Source: Flavobacteriaceae bacterium (GTDB taxonomy: Bacteria > Bacteroidota > Bacteroidia > Flavobacteriales > Flavobacteriaceae). From it: a stretch of DNA of 60,403 nucleotides. Below the pieces are notes generated by a model, which had not been told where the DNA came from, searched no databases, and saw only the letters and a program-made list of their open reading frames with translations. Position 1 is the stretch's first letter, and each line of letters opens with the position of its first letter. A program made the translations under genes and the position numbers. Where the stretch lies: positions 1 to 60,403 of the forward strand of contig JAOZLL010000004.1 of assembly GCA_029934835.1 (NCBI GenBank). Reading direction: 5' to 3'. Below, piece after piece: positions 35,534 through 43,541 of this stretch.

Positions 35534-36457
35534 TTATTCAGCGCCTGTTTTAATTGCTTCGGTTGGGTCAATACCCTGATCCACTTTATCATAATCTAAA
35601 GTAGAACCGCCCATACTATGTGGAATTAGGTAAACAACAGTCATTACCATAGCAGCTATTAAAACAACTATGCGGCTAATTTTTTCTTTCTTTTTAGGTT
35701 TAAAACCAATAACAGCAAGTGCAATAACCCAAGCCAACCACATAATCAACATTTTATTATCGGTAAAATCTCCACCGTAAGGGAAACCAGTCCAATATTC
35801 TCCAAAGGCATATTTTTGAACAATTGGTCCAAGAACCATTCCTCCTATGGACATTCCAATAAAGGAAACAATTACCCATTTTCGCATTGTTGGTACATCA
35901 AATAAAGCACTAATTGCAGCACGCATTCCAAAGAGTATAGCAAAAAACATCAAGAAAATATGTGGAACAAGTACGTTGCTTGGTACAGAATTTTTATATC
36001 TTAATAGAACATTATCTTGACCTTCTTCAGGAATTCTAAAGGATTCCCCATTTATACTTCCTGTTAAAAAGTATTCCATTTTTCCTGCAGCTGCTTGCAC
36101 AGGCAGATTAGCACCAAAAGCCTCATCGCTTTTTCGTTTTAGACTAGGAAATAAATCTACAAGAAAACCTACTTCTGGTTCAAGAATAACTCTTGAAAAA
36201 GGGATAACAGTCAACGAATCTTGAGTTTGATATCTTTTGTAATGTAAATTGGCTGAAAAATCTGATGATTCAACTTTAGGAAGAGTAACAATTGCTTCAG
36301 CTGTTGTTTCGTGTGTGCGAATCAATTTGTATTTATACTCTAGATTATTTGTAGTAAGAGATCCTTTGAATGGGTAAGTTGGGCCTGTTGCTCTTTGATA
36401 TAAAACCGCAGCTACCGTAATAATAATGGCAAGTAACCATAGTGAAAATTGCTTCAT
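35534..36457 (-). CDS. Conserved membrane protein of unknown function
   Basis: A 307-residue protein with one N-terminal membrane segment, a beta-rich periplasmic domain (about 25-150, opening GPTYPFKGSLTTNNLEYKYK) and four further membrane segments from about 165. I know similar architecture only as hypothetical Bacteroidetes proteins. It is the first gene of a two-gene operon with the DUF2231-like protein. The pairing suggests a membrane complex, perhaps in respiration or heme/metal handling, but nothing in the sequence proves it. Confidence 0.75.
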   Translation of the reverse strand: MKQFSLWLLAIIITVAAVLYQRATGPTYPFKGSLTTNNLEYKYKLIRTHETTAEAIVTLPKVESSDFSANLHYKRYQTQDSLTVIPFSRVILEPEVGFLVDLFPSLKRKSDEAFGANLPVQAAAGKMEYFLTGSINGESFRIPEEGQDNVLLRYKNSVPSNVLVPHIFLMFFAILFGMRAAISALFDVPTMRKWVIVSFIGMSIGGMVLGPIVQKYAFGEYWTGFPYGGDFTDNKMLIMWLAWVIALAVIGFKPKKKEKISRIVVLIAAMVMTVVYLIPHSMGGSTLDYDKVDQGIDPTEAIKTGAE

Positions 36458-36607
36458 TTTTTATCTAATTAGTTGTAAATGAAATCCTATAACAGGAAAA
36501 CGGACAAATATACAGGATTTTTTAAAAATTAAATAACGCTGAAAATCCTATTTGTAACTTATATTACATTTGTAAAACCTCAAGTTTTCAAAGCTGAATA
36601 ATATTCT

Positions 36608-36615
36608 TACTTTTG
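36608..36615 (+). promoter_or_regulatory. Promoter -7 box of the osmC gene
   Basis: TACTTTTG fits TAnnTTTG, 20 bp upstream of the ATG at 36636. Confidence 0.5.
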
Positions 36616-36635
36616 TCACCATAAAAACAAAAATA

Positions 36636-37061
36636 ATGGCAAGTAACGAAGTACAAATAAATTGGTTAGACAAATTAGGTTTTGAAGGTGATATGAACGG
36701 ACATAAAATCACTATTGATGCAGAAGCAAAAGTTGGAGGTGAAGATCGTGGTCCACGTCCAAAACCTTTTATGTTATTATCTCTAGCGGGTTGCACAGCA
36801 ATGGATGTAGCCTCAATTCTTGAAAAGATGCGTGTAAAGATGGATGATTTTAAGGTTAAAGTTAGTGGAGAATTAACCGAAGAGCATCCAAAACAATATA
36901 TGTCAATGCATGTGACTTATGAATTTTGGGGGAATGATTTACCCATGAAAAAATTAGAAAAAGCTATAAATCTTTCTGAAGATCGCTATTGCGGTGTAAG
37001 CGCAGTGTATAAAAAGGTAATGCCTGTTACTTCAGAAATTATTATTCACGAAGGGAATTAA
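36636..37061 (+). CDS. OsmC family protein
   Basis: A 141-residue OsmC/Ohr fold protein with the first Cys in LSLAGCTAMDVAS and the second in EDRYCGVSAVY, the pair that reduces organic peroxides in the family. The upstream DRGPRPKPFMLL segment is also typical. It is a cytoplasmic thiol peroxidase candidate; the YhfA-like subgroup is possible. It is transcribed alone and ends at a bidirectional terminator. Confidence 0.9.
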   Translation: MASNEVQINWLDKLGFEGDMNGHKITIDAEAKVGGEDRGPRPKPFMLLSLAGCTAMDVASILEKMRVKMDDFKVKVSGELTEEHPKQYMSMHVTYEFWGNDLPMKKLEKAINLSEDRYCGVSAVYKKVMPVTSEIIIHEGN

Positions 37062-37078
37062 GAATTCAGAATTAAATA

Positions 37079-37113
37079 AAAAAGTTTAGTCTAAATTTTA
37101 GACTAAACTTTTT
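37079..37113. terminator. Bidirectional terminator
   Basis: A nearly perfect stem AAAAAGTTTAGTCTAAA/TTTAGACTAAACTTTTT between the convergent osmC and NifX-like genes, with A- and T-runs serving both strands. The stop codon of the minus-strand gene (37098-37100) lies inside the stem. Confidence 0.9.
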
Positions 37114-37538
37114 AAGTAATTAGATATGATTTCCGTGATGTCATCAACCTTTACCAATTGATAAGGGATGTTTCCATTTTGTAAATCCTTTTTCATATAT
37201 TTTCCTATTGCTCTAACAAAAAGTATATCGACACCTTTTAACTGAGTTATAATCTCATCATGTGTGTGTTCTCCATGCTCATGATTATGATCGTGATTAT
37301 CATGGTGATGGTGATGTTCACCGTGACTATTTCCATGGCCGTGACCATGTCCACCACCATGTTCTTGTCTATGATTTCCTTCATTTCTATCATGATCATC
37401 ATGATGTGTATGAGTGTTTTTTTGATAGTCTGTAGATTGGATTTCTCCATTCTCAATAGTATAAATGGCAAATTCTGCTGCTCTACCAGTACGTTTTGCA
37501 ATATTTTTTCTATCGTTTGTTGCTATGGCTATTTTCAT
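37098..37538 (-). CDS. NifX/NifB-type dinitrogenase cofactor-family protein with His-rich insert
   Basis: A 146-residue protein starting MKIAIATNDRKNIAKRTGRA, the fold that in NifX and NafY binds iron-molybdenum cofactor precursors. The C-terminal half of the fold (VDILFVRAIGKYMKKDL) is intact. Between them lies an insert of about 55 residues packed with His, Asp, Asn and Gly. No nitrogenase genes are nearby, so a metal store or chaperone role (Ni, Zn, Cu or Fe) is more likely than nitrogen fixation. It is next to an SQR-like gene on the same strand. Confidence 0.82.
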   Translation of the reverse strand: MKIAIATNDRKNIAKRTGRAAEFAIYTIENGEIQSTDYQKNTHTHHDDHDRNEGNHRQEHGGGHGHGHGNSHGEHHHHHDNHDHNHEHGEHTHDEIITQLKGVDILFVRAIGKYMKKDLQNGNIPYQLVKVDDITEIISNYLKSLV

Positions 37539-37575
37539 TGTTTTAGTTTTTTTACTTCTTTTATTTAAACTTTAG

Positions 37576-37603
37576 TCTTGCTTCTTGACTCTTGACTCTT
37601 AAG
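37576..37603. repeat. Heptanucleotide tandem array (tcttgac)n
   Basis: Four units of period 7 (tcttgct, two perfect tcttgac, tcttaag) in the gap between the SQR-like and NifX-like genes, with degenerate units further on to about 37625. Confidence 0.75.
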
Positions 37604-37644
37604 TTTTGATTCTTGAGTCTATAAGTCTAATATTTTTTTATAAA

Positions 37645-38811
37645 TTACATTCCTGGAATACGGAACATGCGTTTCATTTTAGTTTGTTTGTAATACCAAC
37701 CCCATCCTTTTTTAAGCCAGTGTCCTATGATTGGTAAAGGAATCATAATTTCTTTTTTGGAAGTTCTTACTACAAAAGCTGCGGCATCACCACTATCCAT
37801 TACACAAACAATGTGTAATTTTTCCCAATAACTTTTACGTTTTCCTTTATGTTTTATTTTGTTGTTGAAATTATAGGTACTTACATCTGCCATGACTTCG
37901 GCAACATGTCCTTGTTTTGCAGCCCAAGGATGATCGATAATGGCAGCGCCATCACCAATGGCATACACATTTTTAGAACCTTCTACACGGCAGAGTTCAT
38001 TTATTTCAATGAATCCAGCTTCGTTTAAAGGTAAAGAAGTATCCTTGATAAGATCTAAACCTTCACCACCAGATATAAATAAGGTTAAATCAGATTTAAG
38101 TTGGCTATCATCAGCAAAAATAATGGCATCATCTTTAAATTCTTTAATTTTTTTACCAAAATGAGTTTCTGCGTGGTAATGTTCAAAATATTTATCCATT
38201 TTGCTGTATGCACGTTTTCCCATTCGTTTGCCAGGTTCATCCATTGGTGCAAAAAAAGTAAGGGTAAATTTATCACGTAAACCTTTTTCTTTTAAGAATA
38301 AACTAATGTTAAAGAGTAATTCAAAAGCAGGTCCGCCACGTACGGCTGTTGCAGTAGGATCTTTCGGATTTCCACCAAAACCTACTGTGATGTGTCCACT
38401 TCCTTTTGCAACAAGATTTTCTAATTGCTCTTTAATAATAATCGATTCGTTAGGTTTTCCACAGATTGAGTGCGTATGTTCCGCACCTTTCATCTGCATT
38501 TTTCCCATACCTAAGCCAATAAATAAGTAGTCAAAGTCATGTGTATTTTTATCTGTACTAATCTTTTGATTGTCTATATCAATTTTAGTAATTGTTTCAA
38601 TCAATAAATTAAATCCATGCTTTTTTTGCATGTCATGAAGACTCAGCTGGGTATCTTTAAAGCTGCGTTTACCTACAGGAATCCATATTGAAACAGGATA
38701 GATAAACATATAATCTCTTTCTGAGATTAAGGTAACTTCATAGCCATATTTACGGAGCTTAATAGCAGCTTCAAGTCCTGCAAAACCACCACCAAGTACT
38801 AATATTTTCAT
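37645..38811 (-). CDS. Sulfide:quinone reductase-like flavoprotein
   Basis: About 388 residues from ATG 38811, directly before the FAD motif ILVLGGGFAGLEAA; an upstream ATG at 38838 is rejected. Redox Cys candidates fit the SQR pattern: one in HSICGKP and one in HIVCVMDSGDAAAF. A second FAD contact is NVYAIGDGAA. The C-terminus (IGHWLKKGWGWYYKQTKMKRMF) looks like the amphipathic membrane anchor of SQR. It would oxidise sulfide and pass electrons to quinones; type II NADH dehydrogenase is the alternative. Its promoter holds the 17-bp palindrome also found before apbC. Confidence 0.85.
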   Translation of the reverse strand: MKILVLGGGFAGLEAAIKLRKYGYEVTLISERDYMFIYPVSIWIPVGKRSFKDTQLSLHDMQKKHGFNLLIETITKIDIDNQKISTDKNTHDFDYLFIGLGMGKMQMKGAEHTHSICGKPNESIIIKEQLENLVAKGSGHITVGFGGNPKDPTATAVRGGPAFELLFNISLFLKEKGLRDKFTLTFFAPMDEPGKRMGKRAYSKMDKYFEHYHAETHFGKKIKEFKDDAIIFADDSQLKSDLTLFISGGEGLDLIKDTSLPLNEAGFIEINELCRVEGSKNVYAIGDGAAIIDHPWAAKQGHVAEVMADVSTYNFNNKIKHKGKRKSYWEKLHIVCVMDSGDAAAFVVRTSKKEIMIPLPIIGHWLKKGWGWYYKQTKMKRMFRIPGM

Positions 38812-38835
38812 CGTTTGAATCTTTTGATTAGAGTG

Positions 38836-38861
38836 CAAATTTATTTAGAATTATTCTAAAT
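38836..38861 (-). promoter_or_regulatory. SQR-like gene promoter with 17-bp palindromic operator
   Basis: On the minus strand TAAATTTG (38843 down to 38836) is the -7 box, and directly upstream is TTTAGAATAATTCTAAA (38860-38844), extended to a 19-bp palindrome by one more base pair. The operator sits between the -7 box and the -33 position, an arrangement expected for repression. It matches the apbC site at 13884-13900 in all but the central base. Confidence 0.75.
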
Positions 38862-38987
38862 ACCTGTTACAATTGTTGCAGGGATAGGTAGGTTTATACT
38901 TGTTAGTTGTTACTATTGTATCATTTTAACGTCTTATTGACGTAAAGAAATACGACATTTTGTATTTTTGTATTTTAAAAAGATTTT

Positions 38988-39254
38988 ATGCACGAAGCTT
39001 CATTTACTGGATTGGTTAAAACTTTAGCCATTTTTTTTATAATCTATTATAGTTTAAAGATAATAGGTCGCTATGTGTTACCCTTATTTGTAAAACGAAC
39101 TATGAGTAAAATGGAAGACCGATTTAGGGCACAACAGGAAGCCCAACAACCACAGGGTAAAGTTGGGGAAACTACTATTGATAAAACACCACAAACTAAA
39201 AGAAAGACATCTCATTCAGATGATGATTATATCGATTTTGAGGAGGTCGATTAA
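38988..39254 (+). CDS. DUF4834 family small membrane protein
   Basis: An 88-residue protein with one N-terminal membrane helix (about 10-34), then the basic RYVLPLFVKRTMSKMEDRF segment and an acidic C-terminus ending DDDYIDFEEVD. This matches the DUF4834 family of Bacteroidetes. Function is unknown. A TATTTTTG promoter-like box lies just upstream. Confidence 0.85.
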   Translation: MHEASFTGLVKTLAIFFIIYYSLKIIGRYVLPLFVKRTMSKMEDRFRAQQEAQQPQGKVGETTIDKTPQTKRKTSHSDDDYIDFEEVD

Positions 39255-39303
39255 TCCGTTATCAAAAAAATCAAAAAACATTCGGAATTTTAAATATTGG
39301 TTG

Positions 39304-39311
39304 TATATTTG
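39304..39311 (+). promoter_or_regulatory. Promoter -7 box of tRNA-Ser
   Basis: TATATTTG, 26 bp before the first base of the tRNA. Confidence 0.5.
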
Positions 39312-39337
39312 CCAACCTTAAATGAAAGACACATACT

Positions 39338-39422
39338 GGAGAAATGGCAGAGTGGTCGAATGCACTAGTCTTGAAAACTAGCGAGGGTCACACCTCCGGG
39401 GGTTCGAATCCCTCTTTCTCCG
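39338..39422 (+). tRNA. tRNA-Ser (UGA)
   Basis: An 85-nt class II tRNA. The acceptor stem GGAGAAA pairs with TTTCTCC and G73 is the discriminator. The anticodon stem-loop CTAGTCTTGAAAACTAG reads TGA, the variable arm is long (GCGAGGGTCACACCTCC), and the T arm holds GGTTCGAATC. CCA is not encoded. It is followed by a strong terminator. Confidence 0.97.
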
Positions 39423-39427
39423 CGAGT

Positions 39428-39454
39428 AAACCCGCAGCTAGAAGCTGTGGGTTT
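39428..39454 (+). terminator. Terminator of tRNA-Ser
   Basis: Stem AAACCCGCAGC/GCTGTGGGTTT (one G-U) with a 5-nt loop runs into seven T. Confidence 0.9.
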
Positions 39455-39471
39455 TTTTATTTCTAACACGT

Positions 39472-39585
39472 CAAAAGCTTTGCTTTTGTAAGGCTAAGAA
39501 ATCAAAAAACCCATAACTACGCTAAAGCGTGGTGGGTTTACTTGTATTGGATTGCCTTTTAGGGATCAACGAAGTTAATCCCTAA
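39472..39585. repeat. Three further hairpins downstream of tRNA-Ser
   Basis: In order: CAAAAGC-ttt-GCTTTTG (39472-39488); AAACCC...ACTACGC-taaa-GCGTGGT...GGGTTT (39507-39539), which copies the outer stem of the tRNA terminator; and TTAGGGAT...ATCCCTAA with an inner AAC/GTT (39559-39585). No ORF is present. They may be tandem terminators, a small RNA or a mobile repeat. Confidence 0.7.
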
Positions 39586-39666
39586 ACTCATTTATAAAAA
39601 ATATTCCATTGATTTCATAAACACTAATTTCATTATCTTAGCCCCAATATCAATTTAAAATACTTT

Positions 39667-40410
39667 ATGGAAATACTAGGAATAGACATAGGAGGCTCAG
39701 GAATAAAAGGAGCTTTAGTAGATGTACAAACTGGAGAATATACCAGTGAACGACATCGAATACCAACTCCAAATCCTGCTACACCTGAAGCTGTAGCCGA
39801 AGTGATTAAAGAATTGGTTACTCATTTTAACTGGAAAGGAAAAGTAGGTTGTGGTTTTCCAACACCTTTACATAAAGGGAAATGTCTTTCGGGTGGCAAT
39901 TTGGACAAGGCTTGGAAAGGTGTTCAGGTAGATGAATTGTTTCAGAATAAAACAGGAAATACCTATTCAATTGTCAATGATGCTGATGCTGCCGGTTTGG
40001 CGGAGATTAATTTTGGAGCAGGAAAAGATGTTAAAGGTACTGTGGTTATGATAACTTTAGGAACAGGTATTGGCTCGGCTGTTTTTTTAGATGGTAGATT
40101 GTTGCCCAATACAGAGTTTGGTCATGTTTTGTATAAAAATGGAGAAATATTTGAAAAATATGCCTCAGATGGAGTACGTAAAAAGGAGAAATTAAGTCGA
40201 AGCCAGTGGGGAAAACGTTTGCATAAGTATTTTTCTCATATCCAATTGCTCTTATCACCTGACCTTTTTATTATTGGTGGTGGTGCGAGTAAAAAGTTGG
40301 ATAAATTTAAAGATCAGATAAAGATTGATACGCTGCTAGTTGCTGCCAAATTAGAAAACGAAGCTGGAATTGTAGGAGCTGCAGCAGCGGCAAAAGATTT
40401 GATTATGTAA
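39667..40410 (+). CDS. ROK-family polyphosphate glucokinase
   Basis: A 247-residue sugar kinase of the ROK fold. It has the ATP/phosphate motif [12 protein letters not shown] at the start, NDADAAG (catalytic Asp) and [16 protein letters not shown]. The short length and the lack of a zinc-finger CxCGxxGC motif fit polyphosphate/ATP glucokinases rather than classic ROK repressors or kinases. It makes glucose 6-phosphate. It has its own terminator and stands between the tRNA hairpins and the minus-strand block. Confidence 0.88.
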   Translation: MEILGIDIGGSGIKGALVDVQTGEYTSERHRIPTPNPATPEAVAEVIKELVTHFNWKGKVGCGFPTPLHKGKCLSGGNLDKAWKGVQVDELFQNKTGNTYSIVNDADAAGLAEINFGAGKDVKGTVVMITLGTGIGSAVFLDGRLLPNTEFGHVLYKNGEIFEKYASDGVRKKEKLSRSQWGKRLHKYFSHIQLLLSPDLFIIGGGASKKLDKFKDQIKIDTLLVAAKLENEAGIVGAAAAAKDLIM

Positions 40411-40416
40411 CAAAAA

Positions 40417-40440
40417 AAAACCGCCGATTAGGGCGGTTTT
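40417..40440 (+). terminator. Rho-independent terminator
   Basis: AAAACCGCC/GGCGGTTTT with a 6-nt loop, between the convergent glucokinase and secreted-protein genes; the A- and T-runs let it serve both strands. Confidence 0.88.
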
Positions 40441-40461
40441 TATATGAATATATCAAAGGAT

Positions 40462-41049
40462 TTACTTAGCTTTCTTGATAATATAACTAGCAATATTTTT
40501 TGCTAATTTTGCATAACATTCTGAAATTCTATATCCTGAATCGAAGTCCATGCCACCAAATGAGGCACCTTGAACATCTTTATAGGTTCCTTTTAGTAAT
40601 ACTTTCCCAGATGCTCTTTCCAGAACGGTAACTTCTACGTTAATTTCTGCATTGTGTCTTACAATTCCAACATTATATCCTGGATATAATTTTGTCGTAT
40701 GAATTTTCATTATGTGTTTTGCATCATTATTTTTATTGACTTGTGGTGTGCCCCTTTTATTAAATGATTCAATAAATTTTGGTTCAAAACGTTCTTCTCT
40801 ATCCGCAAACCAACTTTTTCTGAACTTTTCTCCAGATCCTTTTTCTTTCTCCTCTCTTAAGGCTACTTTTTCTTCTAAATAGGCTTCTTCAGATTTAGCT
40901 TTTGGAATTTGTAAATTAGAATAATCAAATTCTAAATTGAATGTTGTGATTCCTTTTAGGTTTTTAATGTTTCCATCACTTACTTTCATTTTTTGTCCAT
41001 ACGAAAGTGTTGCTACTAATAGTGCGAATACTAAAATTGTTTTTTTCAT
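40462..41049 (-). CDS. Secreted protein of unknown function
   Basis: A 195-residue protein with a signal peptide (ending LSYGQ). It has a charged middle section (EEAYLEEKVALREEKEKG) and a C-terminal beta-rich part containing VEVTVLERASGKVLLKGTYKDV, followed by a helix. I do not recognise a named family; the overall plan recalls Bacteroidetes proteins that resemble DUF4136-type lipoproteins but without the Cys. It lies 45 bp downstream of the pigment cluster's last gene and may be read through from it. Confidence 0.65.
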   Translation of the reverse strand: MKKTILVFALLVATLSYGQKMKVSDGNIKNLKGITTFNLEFDYSNLQIPKAKSEEAYLEEKVALREEKEKGSGEKFRKSWFADREERFEPKFIESFNKRGTPQVNKNNDAKHIMKIHTTKLYPGYNVGIVRHNAEINVEVTVLERASGKVLLKGTYKDVQGASFGGMDFDSGYRISECYAKLAKNIASYIIKKAK

Positions 41050-41094
41050 TTTGAATGAGTTAAAGGTTTATATGAATTTAATATTTGAACAAAT

Positions 41095-42219
41095 TTACTG
41101 ATTAAAGGCATTTTCAAGAAGAATTTCTTTATTATTAATGGGTTGTGCGTACATTTTTAATACTTTGTGATAAATATCTTCATTTTCTGTTACCGCAAGA
41201 TATTCTTCAAACTTTTCAATATCTTTTTGATTGTAATGTTTGGTATGTTTTTTAGCATCATATAACAAATCGTATGCCATAAAATTAGTTTTATTCAATT
41301 TATAGTTTTTAATAATCAAGCGATCAATTTCTTTAGCAATTGCAATGACATCTTTTTTACGATTATTAGCAAAATCTATTTTATTAACATCTAATTTTTG
41401 AAAAATTAAGGTAACATTACCTTTATAATTATTGATACCACTTGTGATACTGTGTATGTTTTCAAATTTTTCCTTTTGATAACTACCATATTTTTCAAGA
41501 CTACTTAACTCATTGGCTTTTTCAAAAGCACAAGGTTCGTATTCATAAGAGATACAAGAAACAACTATGTTTAACTCTTCAACGTCTTTTTTTATATCAT
41601 AACCAGTACCACTTAAAAGGAGCATTTTTATTAGACCAGGCGCTGTTTTATCATCGCCGTTTTTTGTTCTACCGTTTCCTTGTGCTATCCAAGCAGATAC
41701 TTTTTTTTGTGTAATAGCATGTCGTAAATATTTAGAAAGGTTTATTGAATTTCTAAGAATTTTTGATTTTTCTCCTGTACGAAAAACCGTAAACATATTG
41801 TTGAGTTTAGCAACGGCTTTCATGGTTTCGTTTACCATAAGATTATCACCCAAGGATATTTCTGTAAAGGGTTTCCCAATATCCCATAAATGATTTTGAA
41901 GCAAGGCAGAATCTAAAAAGATGTCTCTATGGTTAGAAATAAACAAACTGTTGGTACTATCAACACTATCTAAACCACTAATTTCAAAAGAATTCATAGT
42001 GTCTTTGATACTGTTTTTAATAATCATTTCAATGAATTGAACTTGAAAATCACCACAAGTAGTACAAGCTTGTAATTTAGAAACAATTTCTGCTTTTGTC
42101 CATTTAGGATACATAAACTGTACGCCTTTTATAAACTCATCGTTGGTTTCTAACCCAACCAAGGCTTCTTTAACTTGTTCTTGTGAATAAGGTGCTATCA
42201 GTTTTAATTCTTCGTTCAT
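41095..42219 (-). CDS. Acyltransferase (PlsC-like) of the pigment cluster
   Basis: A 374-residue protein with an HxxxxD acyltransferase motif in SNHRDIFLDS (about residue 95) and a later FRTGEK/WIAQGNGRTKNG segment in place of the usual FPEGxR. There is no obvious membrane helix. Flexirubin-type clusters encode such acyltransferases to join the aryl-polyene acid to dialkylresorcinol or to a lipid. It is the last gene of the minus-strand operon, 23 bp after the ligase-like gene. Confidence 0.82.
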   Translation of the reverse strand: MNEELKLIAPYSQEQVKEALVGLETNDEFIKGVQFMYPKWTKAEIVSKLQACTTCGDFQVQFIEMIIKNSIKDTMNSFEISGLDSVDSTNSLFISNHRDIFLDSALLQNHLWDIGKPFTEISLGDNLMVNETMKAVAKLNNMFTVFRTGEKSKILRNSINLSKYLRHAITQKKVSAWIAQGNGRTKNGDDKTAPGLIKMLLLSGTGYDIKKDVEELNIVVSCISYEYEPCAFEKANELSSLEKYGSYQKEKFENIHSITSGINNYKGNVTLIFQKLDVNKIDFANNRKKDVIAIAKEIDRLIIKNYKLNKTNFMAYDLLYDAKKHTKHYNQKDIEKFEEYLAVTENEDIYHKVLKMYAQPINNKEILLENAFNQ

Positions 42220-42242
42220 ATTTTTTGTTTTAGGCTTTACGC

Positions 42243-43541
42243 TTAAACGTTGGCTTTTCTTTTATCAATAAACAACATGGGTTTTCTACTCAACTTTGGA
42301 AATTTTAGTGCATTTATTTCATCAAAACTGACAAATTTAATATCAGGTGAAACTCTTATTTTAGCTCTAAAATGATCTTTTAATTGATTTACAAATTCTT
42401 TTGATTGTTCTTTAACTGCTATTTTGATGGTGATGTTATCTGTTCCAATTTCATTATTATTAATTTCAATAACATAGCTTTTTATCTCAGGGAAATCACC
42501 GAGTAAATCATACATTGCTGGTGGATAAATGGTAGTTCCTTTGTATTTAATCATTTGTTCTTTTCGACCGACAACAGGTCCTAAACGCAGTGTGTTCCTT
42601 CCACATTTACAGGCTTCATGATGTGCTTGAACCACATCACCCGTTTTAAAACGAAGTAGTGGCATGGCTTCCACACCAAGTGTTGTGATCACCAATTCGC
42701 CCGTTTCACCATTTTTAACAGGTTGGTTGTTTTCATCAAGTATTTCTACAATAATTAACTCAGGATGATGATGTCCACCTTGTTGGTATTCACATTCAGC
42801 AAATGCGGTTCCCATTTCTGTTGATGCATAGGTAGAGAACAAGTTAATATACCACTTGTCTTTTATCTTTTTTGATAATTTATTTAAAGAAAAATCTTGA
42901 GTTTTTAAAGATTCTCCAATACAAATTGCTCCTTTAATGCTTGATTTATTTACATCAATATCATTTCTCTCTGCATATTCTATTAATTTTAATAAAAATG
43001 ATGGAACAGCAATTATGTATGTTGGTTTAAATTTAAGAATAGAATCCCATTGTAATTCAGGAATTCCGGCACCAACTCTTATAATTCCGGCACTTAATTT
43101 TCGGGCTCCCAAAAAGTACGCTAGACCTGCCATAAAACGTCTGTCAATGGTGGTCATGAGTTGTATGGTGTCATCAGGTGTTACATTTGAACAGGCAAAT
43201 GATATGGCTTCGTTATAGGCTAATCTATCTAAGTCTTTGTCAGTTAATCCAAAGAAAACAGGTGTTCCCGTAGTTCCTGAGGTTGTTACATAGTCAATGA
43301 TTTTTGAGCGATCTACACTGATAAAATCATCATTGTGTTTTTGTAAATCATTTTTTGTCGTAACTGGAATTTTGGTGAGATCCTCAAGTGTTTTTATATC
43401 TTGATATTGGATGTTCTTTTCTTGAAATCTATTTTGATAGAAGGGAGAATTTTTGGCAACATAAGCCATTAGTTCTCGTAGCTTTTCTTCTTGAAATAGT
43501 TTTATTTCACCTGTTGATTTTAGTTCAATTTCAGGAATCAT
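42243..43541 (-). CDS. AMP-dependent ligase (phenylacetate-CoA ligase-like)
   Basis: A 432-residue adenylate-forming enzyme with the ATP motif TSGTTGTPVFFG (about 89-100), STEMGTAF, and a C-terminal domain with CKCGRNTLRLGPVVGRKEQM. It resembles PaaK family ligases; the aromatic acid in flexirubin biosynthesis (a 4-hydroxycinnamate-type starter) is the likely substrate, by context. Its start overlaps the stop of the C45 gene by 4 bases. Confidence 0.88.
   Translation of the reverse strand: MIPEIELKSTGEIKLFQEEKLRELMAYVAKNSPFYQNRFQEKNIQYQDIKTLEDLTKIPVTTKNDLQKHNDDFISVDRSKIIDYVTTSGTTGTPVFFGLTDKDLDRLAYNEAISFACSNVTPDDTIQLMTTIDRRFMAGLAYFLGARKLSAGIIRVGAGIPELQWDSILKFKPTYIIAVPSFLLKLIEYAERNDIDVNKSSIKGAICIGESLKTQDFSLNKLSKKIKDKWYINLFSTYASTEMGTAFAECEYQQGGHHHPELIIVEILDENNQPVKNGETGELVITTLGVEAMPLLRFKTGDVVQAHHEACKCGRNTLRLGPVVGRKEQMIKYKGTTIYPPAMYDLLGDFPEIKSYVIEINNNEIGTDNITIKIAVKEQSKEFVNQLKDHFRAKIRVSPDIKFVSFDEINALKFPKLSRKPMLFIDKRKANV

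Noticed and set aside
37098-37538. Evidence for nitrogen fixation
   Set aside because: NifX-like folds occur in many non-fixing bacteria and no other nif gene is present.
37260-37568. Met/Ile/Val-rich ORF on the plus strand
   Set aside because: It is the complement of the His/Asp-rich codons of the NifX-like insert; repeated CAT/GAT codons read backward give Met and Ile.
39338-39590. Integration site of a genomic island at tRNA-Ser
   Set aside because: No integrase gene and no duplicate of the tRNA 3' end are present in the window.
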